Source: Echiichthys vipera (lineage: Eukaryota; Chordata; Actinopteri; Perciformes; Trachinidae). Taken from it: a stretch of DNA of 64,000 nucleotides. Below the pieces are notes generated by a model. That model saw only the letters and a program-made list of their open reading frames with translations. It searched no databases and was not told where the DNA came from. Made by a program: the position numbers and the translations under genes. Positions 23,569 through 37,938 of this stretch are shown here, one piece after another. The stretch is taken from positions 21,891,694 through 21,955,693 of the forward strand of contig OY829646.1 in the NCBI GenBank assembly GCA_963691815.1, written 5' to 3'. How positions within the stretch are numbered: the first letter of the stretch is position 1; each line of letters starts with the position of its first letter.

Positions 23569-24237
23569 TGGGAAATTACGTATTTCTCCGGCTGCATGCA
23601 TACTTGCCGTAGTGTTTTGTCCTGTTTTTGCCTTGCACTTTTTATCATTCTGCTAGCCTGTCTGCACTGTGAGAGCATCCATCTGTTTGGCTGGGGAGTA
23701 GTGATCGTTTGGGTTATTTACACCTCTTATTAACTGCAAGTGTGTTGGAGGCTAGAAGTGTGTTGTTTGTTTTAGGGGTTGGTTAGCTACAAAAACCATC
23801 ACCTCTCACTATACTCTAATGATACTTAGCTATGCAGAAACATCCACATACAGTAGTTTGTTCTTTATTTGTTCAGGTTTTGAGACAGTTTTCCTGTCTG
23901 CAGTGCGCCAGTTGCTAATGTCAGCATGTGAACACGCTCTCAATGATTAACATGCGTCATGCTTATTATTTCTCTGATTGACAATTCTAACTAAAACTGT
24001 TCAAAACATGTTCTGTTGAATGATTATTTATTATGGTTAGTAAGTATGGGGACATTGTTTTACAATTTAATATACTTTCATTGTGTTGTGGAAAGACAAA
24101 ACCTAATGGGGTAGATTCATTGTTTTCAAAAATTAAGTAAAAAAACAGTAAAACAGTGACTGTATATTATTGTTTTTGGTACCAAAATACTCCAGTGGTC
24201 TGAATGTTACTTTGATGCACTTAACAAGGTAAATAGA

Positions 24238-24238
<1 letters not shown>

Positions 24239-24276
<38 letters not shown>

Positions 24277-24312
24277 TTCAATAATAATAATAATATTAAT
24301 AATAACAATAAT
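24239..24312. repeat. (AAT)n trinucleotide tract
   Basis: About 74 bp with single-base interruptions. Confidence 0.97.
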
Positions 24313-27300
24313 CATACGGACATATGATTCTGTCTCCTTGTGTAAGCATGTATGAGCGAGAAAGAGAAATCTTTGTGTTTTCTTTTTTGGTCTCAAAGGG
24401 ATTACCAGAGCCAGCAGATTGCTGTCTTACATGAGCATTAGCACCAGGTCACACACACAGGATGTTGATAACATCCTGTAAAACTCCACCTCTCTCCCCA
24501 TTTCTCTCCCTCCACCTTTGCATGCGCATGCCAGATAAAGATTTATCATGAGAAAACATAACCAAACAAACAAAAAACTAAAAAGAGAATAGGCTTATGT
24601 TCAAGGCCCTTAAATATACCACTGTATTTGTATGACTGGTTACTAAAGTAATGTTGAGATATGTACTAGTTTGCTGAGTCATCCAGAGTCATCCATTTCT
24701 GATCCCACTCACTGTGGCAGACAACACTTGGTTCTTGTTAGGAAATGTTAGGAAATCCCACCATTGGCTAAGATGTTAAGGTCTCACTCTGACTGTTTAC
24801 ACTACATATACTCATGTGTAATCCAAAATAATTGGATTTAAACATGCCAAAGCCATATTATACCTAAACATATTACTCAGAGCCGTGATACTGACCCCCA
24901 GAAGACTTCGAGTTGGCCTCAGAAAAATGTCAAGAGGAAAGATTTCTTCAAGGTGGATATTTATCCTCATTCAATTATAAACCATGACATACTGTGTAGG
25001 TACTTCTGCTATATTAACTTGGTACGCTCTTGATTTTGACCATCATTTCATTGCATTGTGGAAGTATTCTAGTGCGTCATTTTATCGGAATCACCCAAAA
25101 ATGTCTTTTGAACCTTTTGGGTCTTTGTCTCTCTTCAATTTGTAATAAAGTTCTGTTTTTTTTTTAAGGAGACAGTGCAAAAATAAATAAAAATACAGAA
25201 TTGTCTTCAGTTTGTTTATATTTCCCTTTGTTACTAGATGATTCATCGTTTCTTTTCTTGTTGTACTACTTTTGACAAAGTGATACTAGCACAGCCGATG
25301 TCCTGTCTTTGGTGGAGGTAGCCAGTGGATTCCAAGTGAAAGCTAATTAATTGTGTTTTTCAACAGCTCTCAGCGGTGTAGCATAAATTTGTCCTCGATG
25401 CTCTGACATTAGATCGAGTATGAGGGCTATGTTGTGTTTACTTGCACGCCTCCAGTGGGTTGGCAGCTGTCCAGCGGGCTCAGAACCGCTCGAGCCCCTC
25501 GTCGGGTCCAGCCTGTAGGCAGGATCTTCTAGGCCTGATTACAATACTGTCACAACATGACAGATGAAGGCTCTAAAGAGCTCTATCTTTAGCTCTGGGT
25601 AAGGCCTTTACTACTCCAGCCTCCACTTGGCTCTTAAGGGAAGAATGGAATGACGAAGAGTATAAGGGAAAGATGGAGCCACAGGAAGAAAGTCACCTAT
25701 GTTATGGCAAGCGGTGTTGTTTTACCATAAAGAGTTATTGTAGCAAGAAGATGTGAAGGTAGCAGAAGAAAGTCATTTAAAAATGTCAGAATAAAACCTT
25801 TTGTGCAGCCATGAGCGTCAATAGTGAGTAATGTCAGTGTATATCTACAGTGAGAGTTTCTTTACTGTCTTCACTCCCCAACACAGTTGTATTGCTGTCA
25901 GTGAAGAAGACAAAGCAGCATTTACCCAGGCCTCCCTCTGTCTGTCCACCTCCCCTTTCAGACCTCTGTTGGTTTAACCCTGGTGGGCAGCAGGCAGGCC
26001 TGACAGCACCCAGACACTGTCATGTGATTTATGGCGTGCTCTGAGAGCGGAGAGGAGATGACCACTCAGATTTGACCTCTGTCGCCTTATCAGCCACTCA
26101 TCAAGAAGTAGACAACACTCAGACTCATCGTCATTTTCTCATCCGAACCATGAGCCATGGCAGCTCTAAGCAGAGTTAGTCATAGTAGTTAGTTTAGCCA
26201 GTAGAAATAGTAGAGATAAAAGATGGTGGAGATAAAAACAAACTGTATATTATTTCTTCTTGTTGCCCTCATGTTTGTGGCTTTTAGAATTAGAAATCAA
26301 TATCCAGATATGTGCAGATACTCATAAATATATATAAAGGGTATATAATGAGTATAGTAACTTAGCAAGAGTACATTTTTCTTGTAGACATTTCTTTTAT
26401 TATTTATATGATTTATTTTAGCCTAATTCTCATAATTTACCCATATACATTTATGTTACTGGAGGTCATTTCACCTGGACTCATCTTACCCTTACCCTAC
26501 TTTATTGGCATGCCTTTTTATAGATATTCTTCCCAGTCTTGTGTTTTGGTTATTGGTTTAGTTTGGCTAGTCTCTATTGAGCTGTATATTATAATTTACT
26601 TTTTTGTTCATTTATTTCGATTTATAGATAGATTTATTTCGATATGTCATAATTTGGGATTTAGTAAACTGTGGAGCAAATACATTTTAGGGACAATGCA
26701 GGTTTTTCTACTTTGCAGTGCAGTCTGTATCCTGCAGGGGGAGTCCTGCCCAATGCAATAAAACCAAAGGCATTCCCATAATCAACAGCAACAGGCTTGA
26801 GCAGAATTGAAAGGCTACAGTGGCCCATCATCAGTAACTAATGAAACACTGGTCCTGATACAGATTAGGAAATACTTGTTCAGATATTAATATCCAAAAT
26901 GCAGAGTAGGGATATTGGAAGCAATTTTGTAAAGCTGTAAAAATTAGGACTCAGCTTTATGTGAGACCCCTGTTAATTCAACCATAGTGGATATTATATG
27001 TATACCTGGTGATTTCTTTTCCAACCCAAAGAAAAAGAAACATTTTTCCACTGAGTTCACCACAGAACATCTTTCAAAACAAGGACCGGGCTGAGTTTAA
27101 GGTGATGTAAACACAGATCTATTTCTGTGGCTATGACACACAGCGGTTTCTCTGGAAAGGGAACAGCAGCCCAACGTTACAACAAAGGAGGCCACACAGA
27201 CAGTAGTGGTTAGAGCATCTCTCTGGACCCAGAAATGGACAGACGGATGGATAAAGGGATGAAGGGATAGATTATCATAGCCAAGTGCAATGAATGTACA

Positions 27301-27496
27301 GAAATATTATAGACCTATGTCTGAAAGTCCAAACATTATACTGCATGTGCTTATTTACAGACATAACCACAAGTGGACGTGGAAATTAGCTAAATGGTAT
27401 ACTCTTTATATCACTATACTTTACCCGTTAAAGTCAGTGTCCATTGGTGATGTTGGTTCAAACACTGTGGAAAACACAATGTGATAATGTGAGTAA
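24313..27496. other. Intergenic, one candidate conserved block
   Basis: No gene supported. Positions about 25320-25560 form a GC-moderate, repeat-free island with the homeodomain-type core AGCTAATTAATT, flanked by AT-rich DNA. It could be a conserved regulatory element, but that is inference. Confidence 0.3.
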
Positions 27497-27531
27497 CCCC
27501 CCCCCCACACACACACACACAAAAAAAAAAA
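27497..27531. repeat. (C)n(AC)n(A)n compound tract
   Basis: Eleven C, then CA repeats, then eleven A. Confidence 0.95.
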
Positions 27532-27697
27532 CAACCCCTTCCATGTTAGAGAATATAGAAGTAAGAGAAAAAGAGCGCTGGAGAGGAAGAAACGAGCCAG
27601 ATCACTGTGGTAAAGTCACTGTGACACAGAGACACAGAACAGACAAAAAGCTCTCTCTCGTAAACTCAGCACTGAGACTTCAGCAATCTGGCACACA

Positions 27698-27838
<141 letters not shown>

Positions 27839-29066
27839 GCCTTGACCAGTAAATATAGTTTTGTTAAAGAAATAACAAAGAAAACCTGACTCATGGAGGG
27901 AATTTAATCTACGTGTGTGAGATTCCTTTTCTCTGGCCACCACTGAGCAAGAATCGATCAGACGCCAGACAGTTGATGGCAGACGTCACCCCACACACTC
28001 CTCCTTTCAGTGAGCCCCGGCCCACCCAATTCACTCCATCCATCAATGGATTAGGTGCCAAAAACTCTCTTCTCTAATCCAACAACCTCCCTCCCACTCC
28101 AAACACACAAACATATCACAACAAGATCTTGCTCACCTACACCGCCTACCACGCTGTAGCCCATCTCCAAAGAGCAAAGGTGAATTGAGGTTGTGGTGGA
28201 TCATGGTATAGGCCTGAGGCACAACCCTCACTGCACCACACACAGACACGCAATCACTAATATGCTCAGACCATAGGCTCAGACATATAACCAATAAGAC
28301 GATCGTACACCAAGGCATATTTTGCCCAAGCAAGGCTGCCTAATGACCACACATGCACACAAATACACACTGACATGAGGAACAACGCAGGCATGCTGTT
28401 CTATTCATCACTTACGTATGTGGGAGCTGTAAGATAAAGAGCAGATGATTTGCGCAATGCGGGTGCATTTTTCAGAGTGTATCTGACGCAGATGAACATG
28501 ACATGCGTTATTTTGTGATTCGCAAAGGTCACAGGCCAATGAATTGTTCGGTTTAATGACTGCTGTGTTTTTTTTGGAGTATCCAGTTTCAGCTGAGTCA
28601 AGACTGGGGGGCAGACGCTGGGTCAGTGTGTGAGGCAAAGTAGAAGGCTTCTTTTCTGGGGGAGTACACAAGAGACATAGATCATTGGAAGACAGCTATC
28701 AGGGCAGGTCAGTCACTCAGTGGCGGCCCAGAAAGATTGAGGGTTGATATGGTTGGGGGCATTACCTGGGTGGTGATATATCATTATATCATGGATTTCT
28801 CAGGTCTTAGGGTTTACCTCCAGTGCTATTCCACTGCCGAACCAATAGTTTACGGTATGACATTTTCAGGAAGGTGAAAATGTTTCCAGCTCACTGCAGA
28901 TGCAGGCAGATGATGACTAACTAGCCACAAAAACGTCACCAAATTTACGAACAGATAGCAGAAACCATTTTAAAGAAACATTAACAGTGACAGCATTATT
29001 AAACACTGATGTCATCTCCTGTTGCTCCTGAGTGAAATTATTTCACCATGACAGCAGTGCAGCAAC
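27839..29066. other. Intergenic, no gene seen
   Basis: GC-moderate non-coding DNA. Several short frames overlap on the minus strand without domain content. Confidence 0.4.
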
Positions 29067-29092
29067 GCACACACACGCACACACACACACAT

Positions 29093-29163
<71 letters not shown>
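29067..29163. repeat. (CA)n microsatellite
   Basis: Interrupted at the start by G and TG, then pure. Confidence 0.98.
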
Positions 29164-29167
<4 letters not shown>

Positions 29168-31570
29168 AAAAGTCCTGTCTGGACCGGGGAAACTAAAAGT
29201 GTCATGGAGTAAAAGCATTTGTTGATACAGATGATGATAAGATTATCTGACAAGTGACATTGACACACAGCCTCCTGCCACTATGGGGAGTTGGTACAGT
29301 ACATTATCAGACTGCCTAGGGTAAATCAAGGTAAGACATGTCTACTTTTCGTCCTTCCTTCATGTCACCCTTCCAGTGTTCAGGCCCAGCTTCTGGTTTA
29401 TTTCCATCATGTTCAGGTCAAGTGTGACGCACATTTCAAATGGCTAGGAAAATAATCACTGCTTTTGTATTGCAGTGGTGTCATCCCAACACTAAAAAAA
29501 AACCTCACAACATTACTATTTGGGTCTCCACATATTGTGCGGCACCAGAACCAGCTTGACAGAAAAAAAGACTTTGTTCTGGTGTGTCTGTGTGGCAAAG
29601 CAGGAGGGAAACCCCCAAAGGTCTTCTGTATTTTGGGATTTATTGGAGTGCTGTAGTTGTGATAAATTTGAATTGATGAAATAAAAATTGTGTCATGTGT
29701 CAAATGTCATCACAACACAAGATATTTACGTAATCATCACAATAACTTTATATGGCCATAAATAACTTTTTTATCCTTATTCTGCAGCTGTATATTGTTT
29801 TCTAGCTTTTGTGTTGAGAGGCCTTTTTCTCACAGCAGAAATTTTGACTTGTCACTGTAAGCAAAGGTGTTACTAACAACACTAGTCCATAGGCTGTATT
29901 CAAGTGTCCCAGTGAGAATGGCAACATCAACAATACTAGGAACCTGAAATCAAAGCAGCATGCATCGTTTCGTTATTTACACCAGTGCTTTTCCTACTGT
30001 TAAAAGTCAAATGTCTTCTGTTAAAAAGGCCTATTTATATCAAACTAACATACCATTTAAAACATTTGTTTAACCATCTTAATGATCAGAAATCTGTTTT
30101 GTGATTTAAAATTGGTGAAAGTACCACACTTGCAATATAATTATTTTTTTCTGAATTGCCCACAGGGTACTTTGTTAAAGTTTTATATAAATATACATTT
30201 GGTGCACCATATTTATCATGATACTAAACTGCCCAAATAATGCTTTTCTGTAATATGCACATTTTTTTTCTTACCACTACACATTGGGAGTGTTAAAGCA
30301 ATATCAACTCCATATTTGACAAAATAATCCCACTGCAATAAAATAAAACTGTAAGTTTTCACCTTGATACTGTATAATATTTTGTGTTATATATTATGAT
30401 GACCCACTGCGCATGAGTGCAGGACGGTGATCACAGCAAAATAGATTAGTCATGTCTCCTGTTAAAAGAGTAATTTCATTCATCAGCCATGTTGTTATTG
30501 CGCTGACACAAAGGGTTAGCAGTTCAGATAATGCAATTTATAAGCACAAGGAAAAACAATCTAATAGAATAATGCCGAATCGTGTTGATGTGTGCGTTCA
30601 TGTGTGCTTTTGTCTGCACGCCTGCACGTGTGTTTGTGGCTATGACATACACATGTTTTTTTTTGTGTGTGTGTGTGTTAAACTGCCACTGCTTGCCTGC
30701 CTGTATTTCCCCTGCAGGGATGCTGATAGTCCTTCAGATAAGCCCCATCTCCATTTACAATTACAGCTCCTGAGACTGAGTCTTTTTTCTCTAATAAGTA
30801 AATTACCTCTAATACCTTCTGTGCTGTACTTGGCTGCTCTCAGCCTGCTTGGGTCCTCATGGAAACCAGATGTTGCACCAGTCTGCCAGCATATACATAC
30901 GCCATCTAATGTATGGGGCAACACACAACCAGCACTCAGAGAGGCACATACACTCACATACATGCACATGTGTTCAATGGATGTGATAAGTATAGCTGGT
31001 CATCTTTTTTTCATTCTCTCATTCAATATAAGGTAAACTCTTAACCTCACCATCAACATCTTCTATTTTATACACTTTTCTTCCTTTCAACACCACTTTC
31101 TCCCTCTCCTACCTCTCTTTATTTTCCCCTCTGTCATCACTGCTCCTGTTCTTTTATCTGTGTGGCCAGCTTTATCCCCACCGGACTCATTTTTTTCACG
31201 TAATAATAAACACAGATTTTGTATTGAAGTTAGGGCCAAATCCAATTGGCTAATGAAGGTATCAATCGATCTTGAGGTGTAGCACTACTTCCCGGTGATC
31301 AATAGCTCCACCTGGAAGACTTATTTATCCACACTGCTTGTTTGACATTCCTCAAGAGCTGTGTATCAATGATGTAAACACTGCAAGGCTGTTAACTATT
31401 GCTAATGATATATCCTCAGTTTACAGATGTATCCATCACTGGTTGGTGATAACTTCTGATTTTGGACAGTGGAAAGAGAGGGTTAAAACCGGTACCATAT
31501 GTGGTGCTCAAAGTTTGATGAGTGCATGTGTGCATGTGTGTGTGGTTGCAGAAAATTGCGGGTTTGTACG

Positions 31571-31576
<6 letters not shown>
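29164..31576. other. Intergenic, no gene seen
   Basis: AT-rich DNA from about 29660 to 30400. A 194-residue plus-strand frame at 30452-31036 is Cys/His/Leu-rich with TG-repeat content and no domain; I do not call it a gene. Confidence 0.4.
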
Positions 31577-31648
<72 letters not shown>

Positions 31649-31658
31649 TGTGTGTGCA
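31577..31658. repeat. (GT)n microsatellite
   Basis: Pure GT for about 70 bp, then GAGTG interruption. Confidence 0.98.
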
Positions 31659-32067
31659 TGCCAGTGGTTTGGGGTAGTGGATGCTCACACTGACTGATAG
31701 TCCATTGTGAGTGCTGTGCCATATGTGCAAGTGAACATGCTGTTTCATACCGTGTGGTTTCCAAAAATACAGAAACTCACACCCCCCAACCCGCCTCCGC
31801 CCTACACAAACACACAGCCAAACACTCAGCACAGACACAGTGAAATAGCACAGGCTGACCCTTCATGAGCACTGTTGTCTGTGACCCTTACCTGTTTCTG
31901 TGGGTTTTGCAGGCAGCTTCACACCACTGTGTCACGCATCGCCACACTGAGGGCCTCAGAACACTGACTCTTTGTACAGCCAAAGCAGCACGTAGGAAGG
32001 AGCACATGTTCATCTCTCTCTCTTTCTCTCTCTGTGTGTACATCTCTATCTTCACTTTTAATTTTCC

Positions 32068-32974
32068 CAGTGGTGGAAAGGAAATTTTTGTATTTTGCTG
32101 GAGAACTGAAAAACATAATACAATGCCATAGATTAAACTGTCCAACAGTACAAAAATTGTTCACATTAGCTCCACCTCCACCATACAGTATACCACATTA
32201 AAATGCTGTTTATATGTTGATGCATCATAGTAATCCAGTTATATATTTTCTCCATTAATATATCTTTATTTATAACCAATATAAAGAACTTCTAAGCCTG
32301 ATGATCACATTATGCTATTTCTGTACTTAAGAAACTGTAAGAAAGTTATTTTACCCTTGACTGAGATATTAAAATCGATATTTGAGAGCAAAAAAAATCA
32401 AACAATCAAATAACGATATTTAATTACATTCTTAAAAAAATTACATTTGTTTAAAGCAACCTTACCGCGATATAAGTCTTTCTTAGAACATCTATGAATA
32501 CTCATTACCTCCCCAACACCTTGTTGTTGCAGTTCCTCTGCTTGAAGTTACTCATATTGTTGACATTAGAACTCAGTTTTTAGGTATGTCTACGTATGAG
32601 GGGAAATCACAAGGAACTGAGAGTTAAAAGTTTACAAATGATGGGGAGACCCTCTGCCTAATGTCTTCAGCTTACATTATCAAACCAGAAGTGCTAATAT
32701 TACATTTTTAACATAAAGTGATATAACTTAAACTAACATTTCTGTCAAAATTCCCTTAATTTTGACTATTTGACAATTGTGACTGAAAGATTTCATTGTT
32801 GGAAAATAAACTTCTCAGTTCTCTCTGATGGACAAACTTTGTAATGGAAAAACATATCTTTGACATTTCTTGCCAACGTATAAGCTGATATGGATATAAG
32901 ATTTTTATCGCCCGATGTTCGAGCTCTAATTTTTCTATGTACTGTACACAACCTGAATACTTTTCCCACCACTG
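32068..32974. mobile_element. MITE, TIR CAGTGGTGGAAA (copy A)
   Basis: The left end CAGTGGTGGAAAG (32068) is mirrored by the right end TTTTCCCACCACTG (ending 32974). The phrase 'ttcacattagctccacctcc' near 32160 belongs to the same very common fish element. About 907 bp, with no coding capacity. CAGTGGTGG-type ends suggest the hAT superfamily, but no 8-bp target duplication is visible. A second copy lies at 53505. Confidence 0.65.
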
Positions 32975-33057
32975 GACTTTCTTATGTAAATATTTTCTGA
33001 ACCCCTAAATATATGTTCATGCTTTATAAGGGTATTATTTGTGTTTGTGTGTCTCAT

Positions 33058-33059
<2 letters not shown>

Positions 33060-33133
<74 letters not shown>
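33060..33133. repeat. (TG)n microsatellite
   Basis: About 74 bp, pure TG. Confidence 0.98.
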
Positions 33134-33136
<3 letters not shown>

Positions 33137-33278
33137 GACATCTTGGGTGGAGGACAGTGGTCCATGCATTGAAACAGTGTAGGGCAAATGAGGCCCATCT
33201 GGAAACCATTGGCATAAGCTGAAGCCCTGCAGCTAAAAGAGCTTCTGCCCTCCTTATCCTCCTTTCGCAGGGTGAAGC

Positions 33279-33345
33279 TTCTCTCTCTCTCTCTCTGTCT
33301 CTCTGTCTGTCTCTCTCTGTCTCTCTCTATTTCTCTCTTTCTCTT
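33279..33345. repeat. (CT)n-rich polypyrimidine tract
   Basis: CT repeats with G and A interruptions, continuing as C/T-rich sequence. Confidence 0.9.
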
Positions 33346-33462
33346 TTTTCTGTGTTTCCATTTTTCTTTCTCCTTCTCAGACCGTCGCATTCAAACCTTC
33401 ATGCAAAGAAATGTAGGTCTAAGGTAGATCCACTTTCAGAGGGACACATACAAGTATACAGA

Positions 33463-33493
33463 AACACACACACACACAAACACACACACACAA

Positions 33494-33528
<35 letters not shown>

Positions 33529-33533
33529 CACAC

Positions 33534-33615
<82 letters not shown>
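33463..33615. repeat. (CA)n microsatellite with CAAA interruptions
   Basis: About 150 bp. The first half has regular AAACAC and TATAC interruptions; the second half is pure. Confidence 0.97.
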
Positions 33616-33618
<3 letters not shown>

Positions 33619-33724
33619 CATCCATGTTATTGGCAGCATCTCTTCCATTCTGACCCCAGAGGGAAGTGGTGGACCGGGCTGGAGATCCCTATCATCGCGG
33701 CCCCAGAGAGACACTGAGCTGATT

Positions 33725-35340
<1,616 letters not shown>

Positions 35341-35770
35341 CAGTGGTTCCCAATCTTTTTGGTCAAGGGTACCCCCACAGCCCTGTCTGATGAACTCACG
35401 TACCCCTTCAGCGATTCCGAATGTACAGTATGATCCAAATGTATGTATTTTTTCATACAGTTGAGCTTTCTATACTTAGGTTGGATTGGTTAGCAATTAG
35501 GCCTACTATTTGATGTTTTAACATTTATTTATTAGTTTTAGCAAATCATTTAAATAGTTTAGTCATTACTTGTAGCTGTGCATTCCATTTATTTATTACT
35601 TTTAGCTACGTGCATACGATGATCGCTTGATAACTATTTTTCACTTTCATAACTGCAACATGTTGTGTCTTACAACTGATATTTCTACAAATCATAATTT
35701 TTATATATTTCAAATTAGTTAAATTACTCCAAAATTTGTCCACGTAACCCCTGGGGAACAAGTACCTCTG
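35341..35770. mobile_element. hAT-like non-autonomous transposon remnant
   Basis: The left end CAGTGGTTCCCAATCTTTTT at 35341 is a classic hAT-type terminus. The right end (acgtaacccctggggaacaa) is a degraded copy of the expected reverse complement, and 'ggtacccccacagcc' follows the left end as in fish copies. The interior is AT-rich and non-coding. No target-site duplication seen. Confidence 0.5.
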
Positions 35771-36372
35771 GTTTGTTGTTTGTTTAAGATAATAAGATGG
35801 GAAAAAAACAGGTATATTGTATTTAATGTGGGACATTACATTATGCATATTCATATTTGTAAATTGATTTCAGTTTTCATTATCTGAATTCATATTGCGC
35901 ATTGTAGTGATTTGAAATAAACAAATAGGAAATTAAAATTGTTTCAATACTACCAGTAGTGAACTCATTCAACTATTAAATAAGTCAGTTTTTGTACGAC
36001 CGTATTAATTCATCACACACTGATATATTCATAATCAAAGTGATTTTTTTGTAGGAGAATGAATATTGGGTAATAGTTTAGATGCATTTTGAAGGGAGTA
36101 AAATAAAATTAAAAAAAAATTCCTCCAAAGGTTTTGCGTTCACATAAATGACACAGTTTTGTAATGAGCTAAAGGGATAACAGTGGTTACTTCCTTAATC
36201 AATAGCTTGTTCAGACACAAGCACATGATAAGAGACACACAGACACACATTTTTGCCACCCACCGAGGGTTTTAGAGCCATGGTGGGTATCAGATAGATG
36301 GCAGATCCGCTAAAGCTTTAAAACTGAGCTTGCAAATTACCATCACCTCCTCCAGCCCTTCACATGCATCAT
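35771..36372. other. Intergenic, AT-rich
   Basis: No gene or recognised repeat. Confidence 0.4.
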
Positions 36373-36379
36373 GTCTCTC

Positions 36380-36450
<71 letters not shown>
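36373..36450. repeat. (CT)n polypyrimidine tract
   Basis: About 78 bp with TTTCTC and CCCT interruptions. Confidence 0.97.
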
Positions 36451-36452
<2 letters not shown>

Positions 36453-36858
36453 CATGCAGGTTCTCATGTTACTTTGTGTAGCTTTCGCATGGTTTACAAG
36501 ATAGTTAAGTCTGTAGAGAGCCCTGTAACTAAGACACGAAGACCAGGGTTGTTCCTGAAAAGGCTTCTCAGTGACATTGTTTTTACTGGCAGTCGGCTCC
36601 ACCACAACATACAATAGAGGCTCACACAGCCTCAACATGCCAACAGTGTGCCATGTGCCCGCAAGAAACTGATGATACAGATTGATATTTTGTTGTTTCA
36701 AGAGTAAAACTGTATTGCCAATCTGAACAAACATTGATATTAACATTTAATGCGAGCTTACGCATATGTAAAATGTAATTAATTGAAGTGCTGGTCTCAT
36801 GATGAAACCAGTTACCTCTTATGTAAAATGATGTTCAATTATTCACTTCCTGCCTCAC

Positions 36859-36978
<120 letters not shown>

Positions 36979-37771
36979 GTTAGCGAGTGCATGTTGTATG
37001 GATGGGGCATGTGTGCATTTTTTCAATGTGTGTCCTAAACCTTTGTGAGAAGACAGAGAGAGAGTACCTTGTTAGGTAAACTGTTTGACATTCACGTGGA
37101 AGATGTGATAAACAGGAAACAGCTAGACCCCCCGCAGTGTCCCACAGCCACACGCCAGGGTCATACCAAACATCTCCAATATAAACATGTCTGATACATG
37201 GACATTTATAGTTATCAGCCCTGTCAAAACATCAAAGTATTCCGTGAACATTGTCTCCTTGCATAGAAAAAGGGATTTTGTGATATGAGTCTGACTCACA
37301 AACCCTGACAGCTGCACACTTAGCAGTTTAATGTAACTAGTTTTTTTTAAAACAGTTAAAATGCCGAAAAATGAATCCATTGCTTGTGTGATTGAATACT
37401 GTAAGTGTTACTGACTGTATAAAATGCAGTATGTACTAAAATACATTTCGGTGAGAGTAGGAGCTGGTAAGATGAGTAGTCTGAGACTTGTATATCAATT
37501 CATATTCAATATCATGCATGTATTCTAGACATCAATCGGTCCATCCTCCAAAGTCCCTTATTGTTCAGGCACATCTCAAAAAAATATAATTGTATTTGTT
37601 CTCTACAGTTTAACCTATGAGGGTGAAGTCAAAGAGTCAGGCAGAAACGACATGTGTCTGTGTGTAGTACATCACTCTGGCAGTCATGTGGTAAATATTG
37701 TGTTTCCTGTCTCCTCCTTAACTGTTTTGGTAATTGGCTTGTGTTAACCCTGTGACCCAGTGACTGCAGGC

Positions 37772-37938
<167 letters not shown>

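Noticed and set aside
23404..23678. RERE/SLSL frames
   Set aside because: Translation of (CT)n; no gene evidence.
30452..31036. 194-residue plus-strand frame
   Set aside because: Low-complexity Cys/His/Val content from TG repeats, no domain, no splice or start context.
32073..32084. ETS-IRF composite site GGAAAGGAAA as irf8 enhancer
   Set aside because: Falls in a MITE terminus and about two such matches are expected by chance in the window.
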